Assembly (NCBI GenBank): GCA_964400725.1
Contig: CAYNVS010000003.1
Location: 62,001-126,000, forward strand
Length of the DNA stretch: 64,000 nt
Reading direction: 5' to 3'
Source: CAYNVS01 sp964400725
GTDB lineage: Bacteria; Myxococcota_A; SURF-8; CAYNVS01
The stretch's first letter is position 1, and every line of letters starts with the position of its first letter. Below, in pieces: positions 8,751 to 18,271 of this stretch. Below the pieces are notes generated by a model that worked only from the letters and a program-made list of their open reading frames with translations, did no database searches and had not been told where the DNA came from. The position numbers and the translations under genes were made by a program.

Positions 8751-9019
8751 ATGAAATTGGGAAAATAATTAATTTGGAAATTACAAAAATGTTTTTTGGC
8801 AAATGCGTGCCCGGAGCCAATTTTAAAATATTTTTCAAACTCCAGCGCCTTATGCTCGTCCTCAAACCAAACCGCCACAACGACTTTCCAAGGCTTATAC
8901 TTGGACGTATGCGCCGATTTTCCCTCGTTATGCTCGGCGAGACGTTTTTTAAGGTTATGCGTCATTCCTACATATTTTTTATCAGGAAAACTCTCGCTTT
9001 TTAACAGGTAAACATACAT
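8747..9019 (-). CDS. GIY-YIG domain endonuclease-like protein
   Basis: 90 residues, a single GIY-YIG domain. MYVYLLKS is the GIY strand and KKYVGMT the YIG strand. LKKRLAEHNEGK carries the conserved Arg, and ALEFEKYFKIGSG the conserved Glu. The start has AAAGGACC 7-8 bases upstream. Stand-alone GIY-YIG ORFs of this size are annotated as UvrC-like or putative endonucleases and often behave as scattered, mobile-like genes. Here it is separated from tRNA-Leu by two look-alike hairpins, which fits such behaviour, but no insertion borders are visible. Confidence 0.88.
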   Translation of the reverse strand: MYVYLLKSESFPDKKYVGMTHNLKKRLAEHNEGKSAHTSKYKPWKVVVAVWFEDEHKALEFEKYFKIGSGHAFAKKHFCNFQINYFPNFI

Positions 9020-9093
9020 ACCGGAGGTCCTTTAATTATGCTCTACTTCGCGTTATACCACTAATGATATTCAGCTGTAAATTCACAATACTC

Positions 9094-9121
9094 GCCCTAC
9101 TTCGCCAAGGCTACGTAGGGC
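9094..9121. repeat. Hairpin repeat A between GIY-YIG and tRNA
   Basis: Outer stem GCCCTAC / GTAGGGC, a three-base internal loop on each side (TTC and TAC), an inner stem GCC / GGC and a two-base loop. It has the same architecture as the hairpin at 9190-9218. Confidence 0.6.
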
Positions 9122-9189
9122 ATACTTCGCCCATTCCAATAAGTTTTATATTGCCAAATATACCTTTTTTGCCATTAGTCGTCGGCCTG

Positions 9190-9215
9190 CCATACGAAGC
9201 CCGAAGGGCGAAGTA

Positions 9216-9218
<3 letters not shown>
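9190..9218. repeat. Hairpin repeat B overlapping the tRNA CCA end
   Basis: Outer stem CCATAC / GTATGG, three-base internal loops GAA / GAA, inner stem GCCC / GGGC and loop GAA. The outer stem includes the bases encoding the tRNA-Leu CCA tail (9216-9218). It could act as a processing or termination structure, or be part of a repeat family. Confidence 0.6.
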
Positions 9219-9302
<84 letters not shown>

Positions 9303-9346
9303 ACGTTGCGCGAGAGTCTTTATTTAACACAAAACCGCCGCGTTAA

Positions 9347-10042
9347 TCAACTTGTTTTGCCGCCGCCCTTCATTTTTTTCTCGATTATGAACGGAGCCGC
9401 GGCCGCAAGCGCGAAAAATAACAGCGCCGCCGCCCCCGTCCAGCTCGCCAACCCCCGGAAATCCCCCGTGCGAAGTATTTTATACGCGCCGTCCCCTAAA
9501 AAGCACAGCGTAAACGCCACCGGGAACGAGCCGATAAACGTGCCGAGCGCAAAATGCGAAGCCCGCAGCCCCGACAGCGCGCAGAAATAGTTTACCAGCC
9601 AGTTCGGCACGAACGCGAGCCGCATGTAAGTTACCGTCAGCGTGCCGTTGGCGTTTGCGCGCTCGTTGACGCGTTTTAATTTTCCCGCGTCGAATTTTTT
9701 AAATATTTTTTTGCCCAGCGCGCGCATCAGCCAAAACGCGGCGTTCGCCGATACGTTCATCGAGACGACGCAGATTAGCAGCCCCGCCCATTGCCCGAAC
9801 AACGCTCCGCCCGCCAAGTTGAAAACCGAAGGCGGAATGAACAAAAAAATGCCGACGAAGTAAACTCCGAAAAAATAAAGCGGTCCGAGCGCCCCTTGCG
9901 CGTCCACAGCGCTCTTGAGGCCGTCCAGCGCGAATAATTCCCGCGCCTGCTGATGACGCGAAGCGGCGTAAAGCCCTATGAACGCAGCCGCTAGTGCGGC
10001 CGTCTTCAGCGCGGTTTTAAAAGTAGAAGCCGAAAGATTCAA
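9347..10042 (-). CDS. VTT-domain (TVP38/TMEM64, DedA-like) membrane protein
   Basis: 231 residues with about five to six hydrophobic segments. The VTT core is visible near 70-190: FIPPSVFNLAGGALFG, then NVSANAAFWLMRALGKK, and near 140 TYMRLAFVPNWLVNYFCALSG. These match the F-x-P and G-x-x-x-R/N positions of the family. Bacterial members are linked to lipid scrambling or flipping and membrane homeostasis in the inner membrane. The gene starts 14 bases after the SDR gene ends on the same strand, so they may be co-transcribed. Family is secure, the exact role is not. Confidence 0.88.
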   Translation of the reverse strand: MNLSASTFKTALKTAALAAAFIGLYAASRHQQARELFALDGLKSAVDAQGALGPLYFFGVYFVGIFLFIPPSVFNLAGGALFGQWAGLLICVVSMNVSANAAFWLMRALGKKIFKKFDAGKLKRVNERANANGTLTVTYMRLAFVPNWLVNYFCALSGLRASHFALGTFIGSFPVAFTLCFLGDGAYKILRTGDFRGLASWTGAAALLFFALAAAAPFIIEKKMKGGGKTS

Positions 10043-10056
10043 CGCGGCCTCCCTTA

Positions 10057-10740
10057 TTAAATTTCCAGCAAATCGCCGGAGTCGTAAGCGAAATCTTGAT
10101 TATCCAGAGCGACCGCCGCGGCGAAGTCGGCGACCGCTTCCGGCGAAATTTTTGCCGCCATGCCGGGCGGCGCGTTGGCAATGGGCGGCACGCCGATTAC
10201 GGCGATTTTTACTTTCGAGTCGCGCCAATCATACGCCAGACTTTTAGCTAGAATAAGCAGCCCCGCCTTTGCCGCCGCGTAACCGGCGACTAGTTTGCGA
10301 GGCGCAAGCGAATCCGTCGTCGAGTCGGCAAAAAAAATAATTTTAGGCGACTCGGCCTTAGAAAGAAGCCGTTCCGCTTCGCATGCGAGCGCGAAGGGCG
10401 CCGCCGCGTTTAAGCGAAAAAGGCTTTCCAGCTCGTCTTGCGAGGTTTGGGATGTTTTGCGGGAAAGGAAAGTTCCGACCGCCAAAACGAGGCAGTCAAG
10501 CCTGCCGCTTTCTTTTTCGACGCGCTCAAGCGCCTTATTGCGGCAAAGCCGCGAGGCGACGTCAAAGCCGGAAATATGGCTGAAATTTGGATGCCGCGCA
10601 AGCGCGTCGCAAGGCAGATCGTTGAATGTGGAGCCGTACGTATGCGTCCCGGCGGCAAGCAGCCGCTCGCTTACGAGCCCGCCAATCAGTCCGGCGGAGC
10701 CCGCGACGAACGCGGTTCGAGCTTTGGTTTTACTTGACAT
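10057..10740 (-). CDS. Short-chain dehydrogenase/reductase
   Basis: 227 residues, a classical SDR. The nucleotide-binding glycines are in AGSAGLIGG near residues 14-22, NAA near 114-116 stands in for the NAG motif, the catalytic Ser is in FFADST, and YAAAK near 154-158 gives the catalytic Tyr and Lys. The start overlaps the end of the upstream Cys-rich lipoprotein by 11 bases, so the two are likely one transcript. Substrate is unknown. Confidence 0.82.
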   Translation of the reverse strand: MSSKTKARTAFVAGSAGLIGGLVSERLLAAGTHTYGSTFNDLPCDALARHPNFSHISGFDVASRLCRNKALERVEKESGRLDCLVLAVGTFLSRKTSQTSQDELESLFRLNAAAPFALACEAERLLSKAESPKIIFFADSTTDSLAPRKLVAGYAAAKAGLLILAKSLAYDWRDSKVKIAVIGVPPIANAPPGMAAKISPEAVADFAAAVALDNQDFAYDSGDLLEI

Positions 10741-13344
10741 TCAGCGTGTACTGCCCGCTGGAAGAGGTAGAGTAAGTGTCAACGATGACGTAGTAGGTTC
10801 CGGCCTTAGTAACGGTAACGGTTAGCGTTTCGGCTTCTCCCATGAAGTTCGAGTCGGCGTTTTTGCAATAAGTTACCATCGAGTCCCTGCATGCGTCGGT
10901 CAAGTAAACGACCAAGTCCGCGGTAACCGGCGCGGCTTTAATCGTAATTTTCTGCCCTGCGGTTAATGTAAGGGAGTAGATTTTTTCCGGACCGTAGGCG
11001 GACTTTGTGCAGTTTGCGCTGTCGCCCCAATAGCGCGGTTTGAGCCGATTACGTTCGTATCGTTATACGGCAGCGAAGTAATTTTAATCGGGTCGGAGCA
11101 GGTTCCGCCGTAAACCGTGTTGCAAATTTCGGGAGGCAGGCAGTACTGCGAGCCGTCGGAAATTGCAAGGCAGCACCAGTCGTCTTTGTAGGCCGTGCAT
11201 CCGTAATCGCTGTAACACTGAATCGAGCAAAGACTGCTGCCGTCGTTAGTGTTCGACAAACACGCGTCGGTGGAGTTCGGGTCGCAGTCGTTTACGCCGT
11301 TAGGGCATGGGTCGCCCAGTTGTCCGGTTCCGCTTGCCGCCTCTTCTTCGGCTTCGATTGTTTCTTCCTTTTCAGCCTCGGTAAAGTCGCCGTCGGTTGA
11401 CTGATGACATACATTATTAGCGCACGTATAACCCGGCATGCAAGGCGCGTCGTCGGAGGCGCAAGAGCCTCCGTCGATTCCTCGGCACCAGTATCCGTCG
11501 TCGCCGCCCTCGGCTTTCGACCATTGGGAGCATTCGGCGTTGGCCTCGCCGCATTTTTGCACCGCAAGCGTTCCGTTGTTGCACCAGTAAAGGTCGTTTC
11601 CCACGCATTCTCCGTCGAGCGTTATTCCTCCGCAGTTGCTCTCCGTTTCGGTCGGTTCTTCGTCCTTAACCTCTTCGTCCGCTTCCGCCTCTTCTTCTTT
11701 TTCTTCCGCCGCGAATTCCTCTTCGAGTTCTTCGGTTGCCGTATCGTCGCCGGTTTCTAATTCCGGAGCGGCTTCTTCTTCCTTTTCCGGTTCGTAGTCG
11801 GCTTCCCTCTCTTCGTCAATGTCGCCGTCGGGAGAGGAGGAGCACGAGCCGCTTATCGGAACGCAGTAACGAGTCCATCCGCCGTCGTCTTCAACGCATT
11901 TGGCTTGCGCCGGGCAGTCGGAGTCGTTTTCGCAGTAATTTGCGCATCCGCCCTTTACGCACGTAGAGTCTTCCGAGATGTCGCGCGCCATCGAGCAGTC
12001 GCTTGAATAACGGCAGCTTTTGCAGTAATCGAACACGCACTTTTTAGTTATATACTCGCATGTTTCGCCCGGCGCGCAGTTGGCGTTGTTTTGGCATTGT
12101 CCGGGCGGCAGGACGCATCCGCAGGTCGCCGTATTGCAAACCATGTCGTAAAATTCGCAGAACCCTATGACGTTGCAGCAATTTTCCTGCTGTCTAAGTT
12201 CGCACTCGCCCGATGCGTAATTGCAATCGTAATCAAAAGGACAGCCGCTGTTTAAGCAGTGGTCGCTTGCGGCGTCGCATCCGCAGTCGGCCGGGTTGCA
12301 TTTGTAACGCGCGTTGCAGTTTACTTTAGAGCAGTCGCACGCGGAATTGCACGAGTTGCTAATCGGCCAGCATTGATAGATAGAGTCGGAGATGCGCTTG
12401 CAGTAGGAGTTGGACAAATCGGCGCACGCAGAATTGGAACAGTCGCGGCCGCAGTATTTCGATCCGCTTGAATCGTTCATGCAAACGGCTCCGGCTATAC
12501 AGTCGTAGTCGGTGGAGCACGGTTCGCAGTACCCTTGCGTTCCGCTGGTTACGGTTTTGCATTTGCCGTCCGAGCCGCATACTTGTCCGCTGGGGCAGCC
12601 GGTCTCGAAGCAGGTAGAGGCGCAGTAATTGCTTGTCGGGTAGCAAACGGTTCCGTAATCGACGTGGTTAAGGCAGATAAAGCGTCCGCTTCCGCAGTCG
12701 GCGACCGTGCGGCACGCGGTAAAACAGTATTTAGTTCCCGACGAATCGGCGAAACATTTATTTCCGTTTCCGCCGCAGTCGGCGTCGGAAACGCAGGGCT
12801 GGCATAGCTTCTCCGGGTTGTAAAGGCTCTCTTCTTCAAATTCGACGGGCGGGTCCGTTTCTATTTCCGAAGGAACTTCCTTTGAGCCCTCCGCCGCCTC
12901 GGTAACTTCACGCTCCGCTTCAGGTTCTAAATCGCCGTCTTTTTCGCCGTCGGACTCTAAGCAGACTCCCTTGACGCATTCGCTTTTAAGCGGGCAGTCG
13001 TCGCTTGTTTTGCATTTTACGTACCAGCCCGTCTTGCAGTAGTTGTCTATGCAAGACAGTCCGAACGGGCAGTCTTCCTGCGTCGAGCATTCTATCGCCG
13101 CGCAGAAACCGGCGTTGCAGTACTGCTCGGAAGAGCATTCGTCGCTGGTTTGGCATGGCTGCAGATTTGACGCAACGCATTTATTTGCGATGCAGGATTT
13201 TCCAATCGGGCAGTCGTCGTCTATTTGGCATTGCGGCTTTTCAACTTGGTTCGATACGTTGCCGCTCGAAGAGCAGGAAAAGCCGGTTGCGCAGAATAAT
13301 AGTATCGCCGCAACCGCGCTCAAAATGGGATAATATGATTTCAT
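10730..13344 (-). CDS. Large Cys-rich lipoprotein with acidic linkers and C-terminal PPC-like domain (frameshifted)
   Basis: The main frame runs from the start to a stop at 10963; the rest of the last domain continues in another frame to a stop at 10730. The join lies near 11029-11041, where one missing base would restore ...SNR-AYWGDSANC.... The start at 13344 is preferred over 13356 because GAGG lies 6 bases before it. A lipoprotein signal ends in TGFSC. Dozens of C-x(5-7)-C repeats of Dickkopf-like type follow, broken by three linkers starting DGDLEPEAE, DGDIDEERE and DGDFTEAEK. The C-terminal part (TLTAGQKITIKAAP, YYVIVDTYSTSSSGQYTLNV) resembles a pre-peptidase C-terminal beta-domain. It is probably a surface protein. 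The frameshift may be real or an assembly error. Confidence 0.78.
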
Positions 13345-13498
13345 TTGCAGCCTCATATGTTAAACATTTTATAGATTACTACCGAAATGAGATTTTTTCA
13401 ATATGTATTGAAGGTTACTCTCGATTTTATCGGGGCGCCGATTATCGCTTCATCCGACTTTAATTTTTTTGTCCGCGCTTACGGCGTTTGGGAAGCTG

Positions 13499-13527
13499 TT
13501 GCAAAATTTAAAAAAATTTAATATATT
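13499..13527 (+). promoter_or_regulatory. Candidate promoter for the acidic-linker lipoprotein
   Basis: TTGCAA, 17 bases of A/T-rich sequence, then TATATT, about 30 bases before the start codon at 13558. ACGGAGG is the ribosome site. Confidence 0.45.
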
Positions 13528-13557
13528 ATAACAATCAAATTTATTACGGAGGCCGAT

Positions 13558-15411
13558 ATGAAAAACAATGAAGTTTGTTTGGTTAAATCGTTTATTATTA
13601 CCGCGGCGGTCTCGCTTGCTTTTGCCGTTTCGGCCTGCTCGTCCGAGAGCGTTATTTTTAAAACCGAAGGAGGCGACGGAGACGCAGAAACGTCGGAAGA
13701 AACGACCGCCGAGCAGATTGACGAGACCGAAGACGTTTCCGAAACGACGGAATCCGCCGACGAAACGGATGCGGCGGAGCAGAATGAGACGATTGAAGAA
13801 TTTGCAGAGGTCGAGACGGAATCTCCGGTCGAAAGCGAATCGGAAGCGGTAGAACAGATTGAAGAGACTCCCGTTGAAACTGCGGAAGAATTCCCAGAAA
13901 CTACGGAAGTTGCGGAAGAAACGACGGAAGAAACCGCGGAAGAAACCGCGGAAGTTGAACAGTCCGAGCCGGGCGCTGAAATAGAAAGCGAGGCGGAGGC
14001 TAATCGTTCGGTTCTGCGCGGCAAGGTTTACATGAACTCCGAGCGAATTGGACATCAGAGCTTTATGTACGCGGTCGTCGCAGTATTCGATAAAGAGCCG
14101 TTCCATGACGAAGCCGAGCCAGTTGCATTTATTCAACTGAAGCCTCAAGACTTCGCCTGCGATTTAGGAACGAAAGTCTGCGAGGGGGAGTATTACTCGG
14201 ACTCGCTGCCTGCCGGCAACTATTTCGTTCTTGGCGGAGTATATTTCACTACGACCGGCCAAATTCCCGACGACCTTTACTTTCCGCCGGAAAGTCCGTT
14301 CTATCTCGCCGAAGACGGCCAGACCGAAATTATAAATATTTATCTCGGAGTTCAAAACCCGGCTTTGGGCGGATTTGCCGGAGACGTTTACATCGACCCG
14401 GCTTTGTTAATCTCAGGCTCGCCTGTCGCTTATTATATTGCGGTAATTCAGGCCGACTCCTATCCGCCGTATCCCGAAATGTCCGCCAAAAACTATTTGG
14501 TCATCAATTTCTCTGATTGCGAGGCAGGAGGAAAATGTCCGTTCAAAATGCTTAACGCGGCGTTGGGACGTTGGTATTTAATAGCGCTTTTACTAATTGA
14601 AGGTCAGGAAGCGCCTAAGGATTACGCCGGGGCCGGACCTTTCACGGTAGAGGCCGGAAAGACGGAGGAAGGGGTTGAAATATTTCTAGGCGTTGACGAT
14701 CCGTCGCTCGGTTCAGTTTCGGGGAAGCTGTCGATGGTCAACCCGCCGCCTGCCGGAGATTTAATCGGAGCGATTGCAGCAAATCAGTGGCCGCCTCCTT
14801 CGTGGGGAACCTCATGGATTGAGAGTTACAAGACTTATCAATCCGACGGTTCGCAGAAAAGCGTTGACTACAAGGTAGGCGGTTTGAAAACCGGCGAGTA
14901 TTCTATAGTAGGGTTTTTAAGCGCGCCGGGGCAGCAGGGATGGTACTCGATGTCGCTTTACGGAAAGAAAATCAACGTCGATTTGAACGGCGCGAAGGAC
15001 GTTTCGGGCGTTGACTTTATAATATTCAACGGACGTATTTACGGCGACATAAGCATGTACGACGAGGTTCACGAAACGGTGGGCAGCGTAATTGTAATAA
15101 TTCAAGGAATCGACGTTACGACCAACCCGCCTTCTATTATTTCGGGCGGGACGGCCAAAGTCCGCATGACGCCCGTAAATTCTCCGCACAAATACGCCGC
15201 GAGCTATTCTCTTGACGTAGGCGCGCCCGAATTTACGCATTATCTTAGCGTCTGCCTCGATCTCGATGACGACGGCGAATGCAGGACGCCCGACAACGGC
15301 GGACAAGATCAGCTTTATCCCGCCGCGACGGTCAATCCGAAGACGTTCCTATTTCCGAAGGACGCTGCGAGTTATAAGTTCGATTTCAGCGTTGACGCGC
15401 ATTGGGAGTAG
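13558..15411 (+). CDS. Lipoprotein with Glu/Thr-rich linker and repeated beta-domains
   Basis: 617 residues. The signal peptide ends with lipobox VSAC (Cys27). Residues about 40-155 are an acidic low-complexity linker (GGDGDAETSEETT and many EET/AEE repeats). From about 157 there are four domains of about 110 residues, each with a strand pattern like SVLRGKVYM, GGFAGDVYI, GSVSGKLSM or NGRIYGDISM and ending near a V/I-x-I-x-LGV-type strand. These look like carboxypeptidase-regulatory or Ig-like beta-sandwiches. The last part contains CLDLDDDGECRTPDNG, which could bind calcium. It is probably displayed on the cell surface by the long linker. Ligand unknown. Confidence 0.82.
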   Translation: MKNNEVCLVKSFIITAAVSLAFAVSACSSESVIFKTEGGDGDAETSEETTAEQIDETEDVSETTESADETDAAEQNETIEEFAEVETESPVESESEAVEQIEETPVETAEEFPETTEVAEETTEETAEETAEVEQSEPGAEIESEAEANRSVLRGKVYMNSERIGHQSFMYAVVAVFDKEPFHDEAEPVAFIQLKPQDFACDLGTKVCEGEYYSDSLPAGNYFVLGGVYFTTTGQIPDDLYFPPESPFYLAEDGQTEIINIYLGVQNPALGGFAGDVYIDPALLISGSPVAYYIAVIQADSYPPYPEMSAKNYLVINFSDCEAGGKCPFKMLNAALGRWYLIALLLIEGQEAPKDYAGAGPFTVEAGKTEEGVEIFLGVDDPSLGSVSGKLSMVNPPPAGDLIGAIAANQWPPPSWGTSWIESYKTYQSDGSQKSVDYKVGGLKTGEYSIVGFLSAPGQQGWYSMSLYGKKINVDLNGAKDVSGVDFIIFNGRIYGDISMYDEVHETVGSVIVIIQGIDVTTNPPSIISGGTAKVRMTPVNSPHKYAASYSLDVGAPEFTHYLSVCLDLDDDGECRTPDNGGQDQLYPAATVNPKTFLFPKDAASYKFDFSVDAHWE

Positions 15412-15439
15412 GGGAATGGGAGCGAACCGGAGCGCCCCC

Positions 15440-15464
15440 CGCGCATCGGCGCGCTTTTTCTTTT
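15440..15464 (+). terminator. Terminator after the acidic-linker lipoprotein
   Basis: A GC stem CGCGC / GCGCG with loop ATCG, followed by CTTTTTCTTTT. It lies between convergent genes, directly before the lon stop codon. Confidence 0.6.
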
Positions 15465-15465
15465 A

Positions 15466-17829
15466 TCAGCTTTTCTCAAGCGCGGCGTCGAACGCCTCTT
15501 CCATGTCGGCTACGGCGATGATTTCCACCCTGCGCTTGAGTTTGGGGTCGAGCTTTGCGAGATCGGGCGCGTTGGCGAGCGGCGCGATAACCCTTTTTAT
15601 TCCGTAGCGCGCGGCCGCCAGCAGTTTCTCTTTTAATCCGCCGACCGGCAGTATTCTTCCGGTCAGCGTTATTTCTCCGGTCATTGCGGTGTCGCATCGC
15701 ACCGGCGCGCCGGAATAAAGCGAAAGCAACGTAGCCGCGATTGCGACGCCAGCGCTTGGGCCGTCCTTGGGGGTAGCGCCTGACGGAACGTGAACGTGCG
15801 CGTCGAAATTATCGAACTTTTTCAAATCTATGCCGCGTTCCGAGGCCGTCGATTTGACGTAAGACAGCGCGGCAAAAGCCGATTCGCGCATTACCTCGCC
15901 CAGCTTTCCGGTCAACTGCAACGCTCCTCGACCGGGAACCAGACGCGCTTCAACGTAAAGTATTTCTCCGCCCGACGGCGTCCAAGCCAGCCCCGCGGAA
16001 ACTCCGACCATATTGTTTTTGTAAAGCTCCTCTCCGATGTAATACGGAGGGCCTAGGAATTTTTGCGCGTCCGCCGCTCCGACTACGATTTTTCGGTCGT
16101 CCCCTTCCGCGGCTTTACGTGCGATTTTGCGGCAAATTGAGCCTATGTTTCTTTCGAGGCCGCGCAGCCCGGCCTCGCGGGTGTAGCCGAGCGTAATTTT
16201 TTTTACGGCGGCGTCCGTAATCGCAACGCGCGACTCGTCGAGGCCGTTTTCTTTTATCTGTTTTGGAATTAAAAACCTCCGCGCTATAGCGACCTTCTCG
16301 TCCAGCGAGTAGCCGGACAAAGGTATTACTTCCATTCTGTCCAGCAGCGGCGCGGGTATCGAGTCGAGATTATTGGCCGTGGCAATGAACATCACGTCGC
16401 TTAGGTCGAAAGGAATGTTTATGTAATGGTCAACGAAAGAACCGTTTTGTTCCGGGTCCAGCGTTTCCAGAAGCGCGGCGGACGGATCGCCGTGAAAGTC
16501 GCTTCCTAGCTTGTCTATTTCGTCGAGCATGAATACGGGATTCCGCGAACCGGCCTGCTTCATTCCGTAAATTATTTTTCCGGGCATGGCGCCTATGTAC
16601 GTGCGGCGGTGGCCTCGTATTTCGGCTTCGTCTTTTATTCCGCCCAGCGAAGCGCGGACGAATTTGCGGCCGGTGGCGCGCGCCACAGATTTGCCTAGGC
16701 TTGTTTTTCCTACTCCCGGAGGGCCTGCGAAGCAGAGAATCGTTCCTTTCCGGTTGGGGTTGAGTTTCAACACCGCAAGAAATTCTAGAATTCGGTCTTT
16801 TATTTCCTCCATGTCGTAGTGGTCTTCGTCAAGCGTTCGTTTGGCTTCAGTTAAATCTATCTTGTCCTCAGTTTTAGTCGCCCAAGGCAGTTCGGCAAGC
16901 CAGTCGAGATACGTGCGTATAACGCCCGCCTCCGAGCTTTCATACTGCATTCCTTCCAGTCTTCTCAGCTGTTTTTCGGCTTCATCCGCGGCGTGTTTGG
17001 GCATGGCGGCCTCCGCGATTTTCCTTCTCAACGAGCCGATTTCTTCGCTCGCCCAGTCCGACTCGCCCAGCGCCTCCTTTATTTGCTTCAGCTGTTCGCG
17101 CAGAAAATACTCGCGCTGCGATTTGCTCATTCTTTCCCGCGCTTTATTTTGAATGTCGGCCTGCGTTTCTATTACTTCTATCTCCCTCGCTAGGGCTTCG
17201 CTAACCGCTTCCAGCCGTTGTTTGGGCGGTAAAATTTCGAGTATTTTTTGCGCTTCTTCCGCCTTTAAAATTATGTTTGAGGCGATTAGGTCTGCCAGCC
17301 GTCCGGGGTCGTTTACCGAGTTTATCACCAGCAGAACGTCGGGCGACATGTTTTTCCCGATAGAAACTAGTTTCTCCATGTTTTCGCGCATGCCGCGCAT
17401 GAGCGCCTCTGTTTCGACGTCCGGAGCGGACGTCTCTTCCTCCTCCTTGAAAATTTCTACGCCGACGAACTGCGGTTGGTCTAGTCTGACTCCCTTTGGG
17501 CGCTTCCATTCGGTAATGCGTCCTTTCGCTACTCCCTGCGCGAGTATTTTCAGGCGGCCGTCCGGCAGCTTTCTCATCCTCATGATAGAGCCTACGCATC
17601 CTATAGCGTACACGTCTTCCTCTTTCGGTTCTTCCGTTTCCGGACTCTTCTGCGACGCCATGAAAACGAGCCTGTCTCCATTCATTGCGCTTTCGACCGC
17701 CATAACGCCCATTTCGCGGGAGACGATTAGAGGCATGATCATGTACGGATATATAACCGCGTCCTTCAGCGGCAACAACGGCAGGACGGACGGAATGGAT
17801 ATTGTTTCGGCGGCTTTGTCGTTTTTCAT
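15466..17829 (-). CDS. lon: ATP-dependent Lon protease
   Basis: 787 residues, normal for LonA. The N-terminal substrate-binding domain begins with LPLLPLKDAVIYPYMIMPL. The Walker A GPPGVGKT lies near 357-364 and the Walker B FMLDEIDKLG near 420. The proteolytic domain contains PKDGPSAG, with the catalytic Ser near residue 690, and the partner Lys in VGGLKEKLLAA about 43 residues later. Lon degrades damaged and regulatory proteins in the cytoplasm. The ribosome site AAAGGAG supports the start. A candidate promoter is at 17885-17913. I see no heat-shock sigma32-type promoter. Confidence 0.97.
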   Translation of the reverse strand: MKNDKAAETISIPSVLPLLPLKDAVIYPYMIMPLIVSREMGVMAVESAMNGDRLVFMASQKSPETEEPKEEDVYAIGCVGSIMRMRKLPDGRLKILAQGVAKGRITEWKRPKGVRLDQPQFVGVEIFKEEEETSAPDVETEALMRGMRENMEKLVSIGKNMSPDVLLVINSVNDPGRLADLIASNIILKAEEAQKILEILPPKQRLEAVSEALAREIEVIETQADIQNKARERMSKSQREYFLREQLKQIKEALGESDWASEEIGSLRRKIAEAAMPKHAADEAEKQLRRLEGMQYESSEAGVIRTYLDWLAELPWATKTEDKIDLTEAKRTLDEDHYDMEEIKDRILEFLAVLKLNPNRKGTILCFAGPPGVGKTSLGKSVARATGRKFVRASLGGIKDEAEIRGHRRTYIGAMPGKIIYGMKQAGSRNPVFMLDEIDKLGSDFHGDPSAALLETLDPEQNGSFVDHYINIPFDLSDVMFIATANNLDSIPAPLLDRMEVIPLSGYSLDEKVAIARRFLIPKQIKENGLDESRVAITDAAVKKITLGYTREAGLRGLERNIGSICRKIARKAAEGDDRKIVVGAADAQKFLGPPYYIGEELYKNNMVGVSAGLAWTPSGGEILYVEARLVPGRGALQLTGKLGEVMRESAFAALSYVKSTASERGIDLKKFDNFDAHVHVPSGATPKDGPSAGVAIAATLLSLYSGAPVRCDTAMTGEITLTGRILPVGGLKEKLLAAARYGIKRVIAPLANAPDLAKLDPKLKRRVEIIAVADMEEAFDAALEKS

Positions 17830-17884
17830 TTACGCGTCTCCTTTAAAAGCGAAGACTTTGTTTATATGCATTAATTTATTGATT

Positions 17885-17913
17885 AATATATCGTTAATAG
17901 CAAAAATCCGCAA
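17885..17913 (-). promoter_or_regulatory. Candidate promoter for lon
   Basis: On the minus strand: TTGCGG, 17 bases, TATATT, about 55 bases before the lon start. Confidence 0.4.
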
Positions 17914-18217
17914 TATTGTAAAAGCCGACCGCTTCCCGATTCGGCCAAACGCTCGGTATGCGCTAAATAAAAGGCCGCTCGCGTCTATTAAGTCGTTTTA
18001 GCGTTCGCATTGAGGAGCGCGCGCTTGGCGGGCTAAATTAAGAAATAAGACCGAGTTAATTATAAGACCTCTCTTTTTTTTATTCAAACCGGAGGCGTTT
18101 CCCTTTGCATATTCGATGCGGGCGCGATAAGAATTCGTACTGATGACGAAATGAAACAATAAATGCAATATCGTCCATAATGCGCAATAAAAATAAGTCG
18201 TTATACGTTTGCGGTTC
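17914..18217. other. Divergent intergenic region between lon and the SCP2-like gene
   Basis: About 300 bases. I see no convincing gene: a 155-residue minus-strand frame overlaps the start of the SCP2-like gene and lacks coding features. No hairpin or riboswitch was recognised. Confidence 0.5.
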
Positions 18218-18246
18218 TTGACAACAGGCTCGCGATAATTTAAAAA
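18218..18246 (+). promoter_or_regulatory. Candidate promoter for the SCP2-like / ADH pair
   Basis: A perfect TTGACA, 17 bases, then TAAAAA. A perfect TATAAT lies six bases further on but at poor spacing. The leader to the ribosome site would be very short. Confidence 0.5.
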
Positions 18247-18271
18247 TATAATTATCAGGAGGAGCAAAGAT

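Noticed and set aside
9020..9215. Region between GIY-YIG and tRNA considered as an insertion sequence
   Set aside because: There is no transposase, no terminal repeats around the whole unit and no target-site duplication that I can see; only two hairpins.
13680..14010. Repeated GAA/ACG-rich sequence, checked as a possible CRISPR or tandem repeat array
   Set aside because: There are no constant-length repeats with unique spacers; it is the coding sequence of an acidic linker.
13450..14148. Long Ser/Phe-rich frames on the minus strand
   Set aside because: They mirror the Glu/Thr-rich repetitive linker of the lipoprotein on the plus strand; the composition is an antisense effect.
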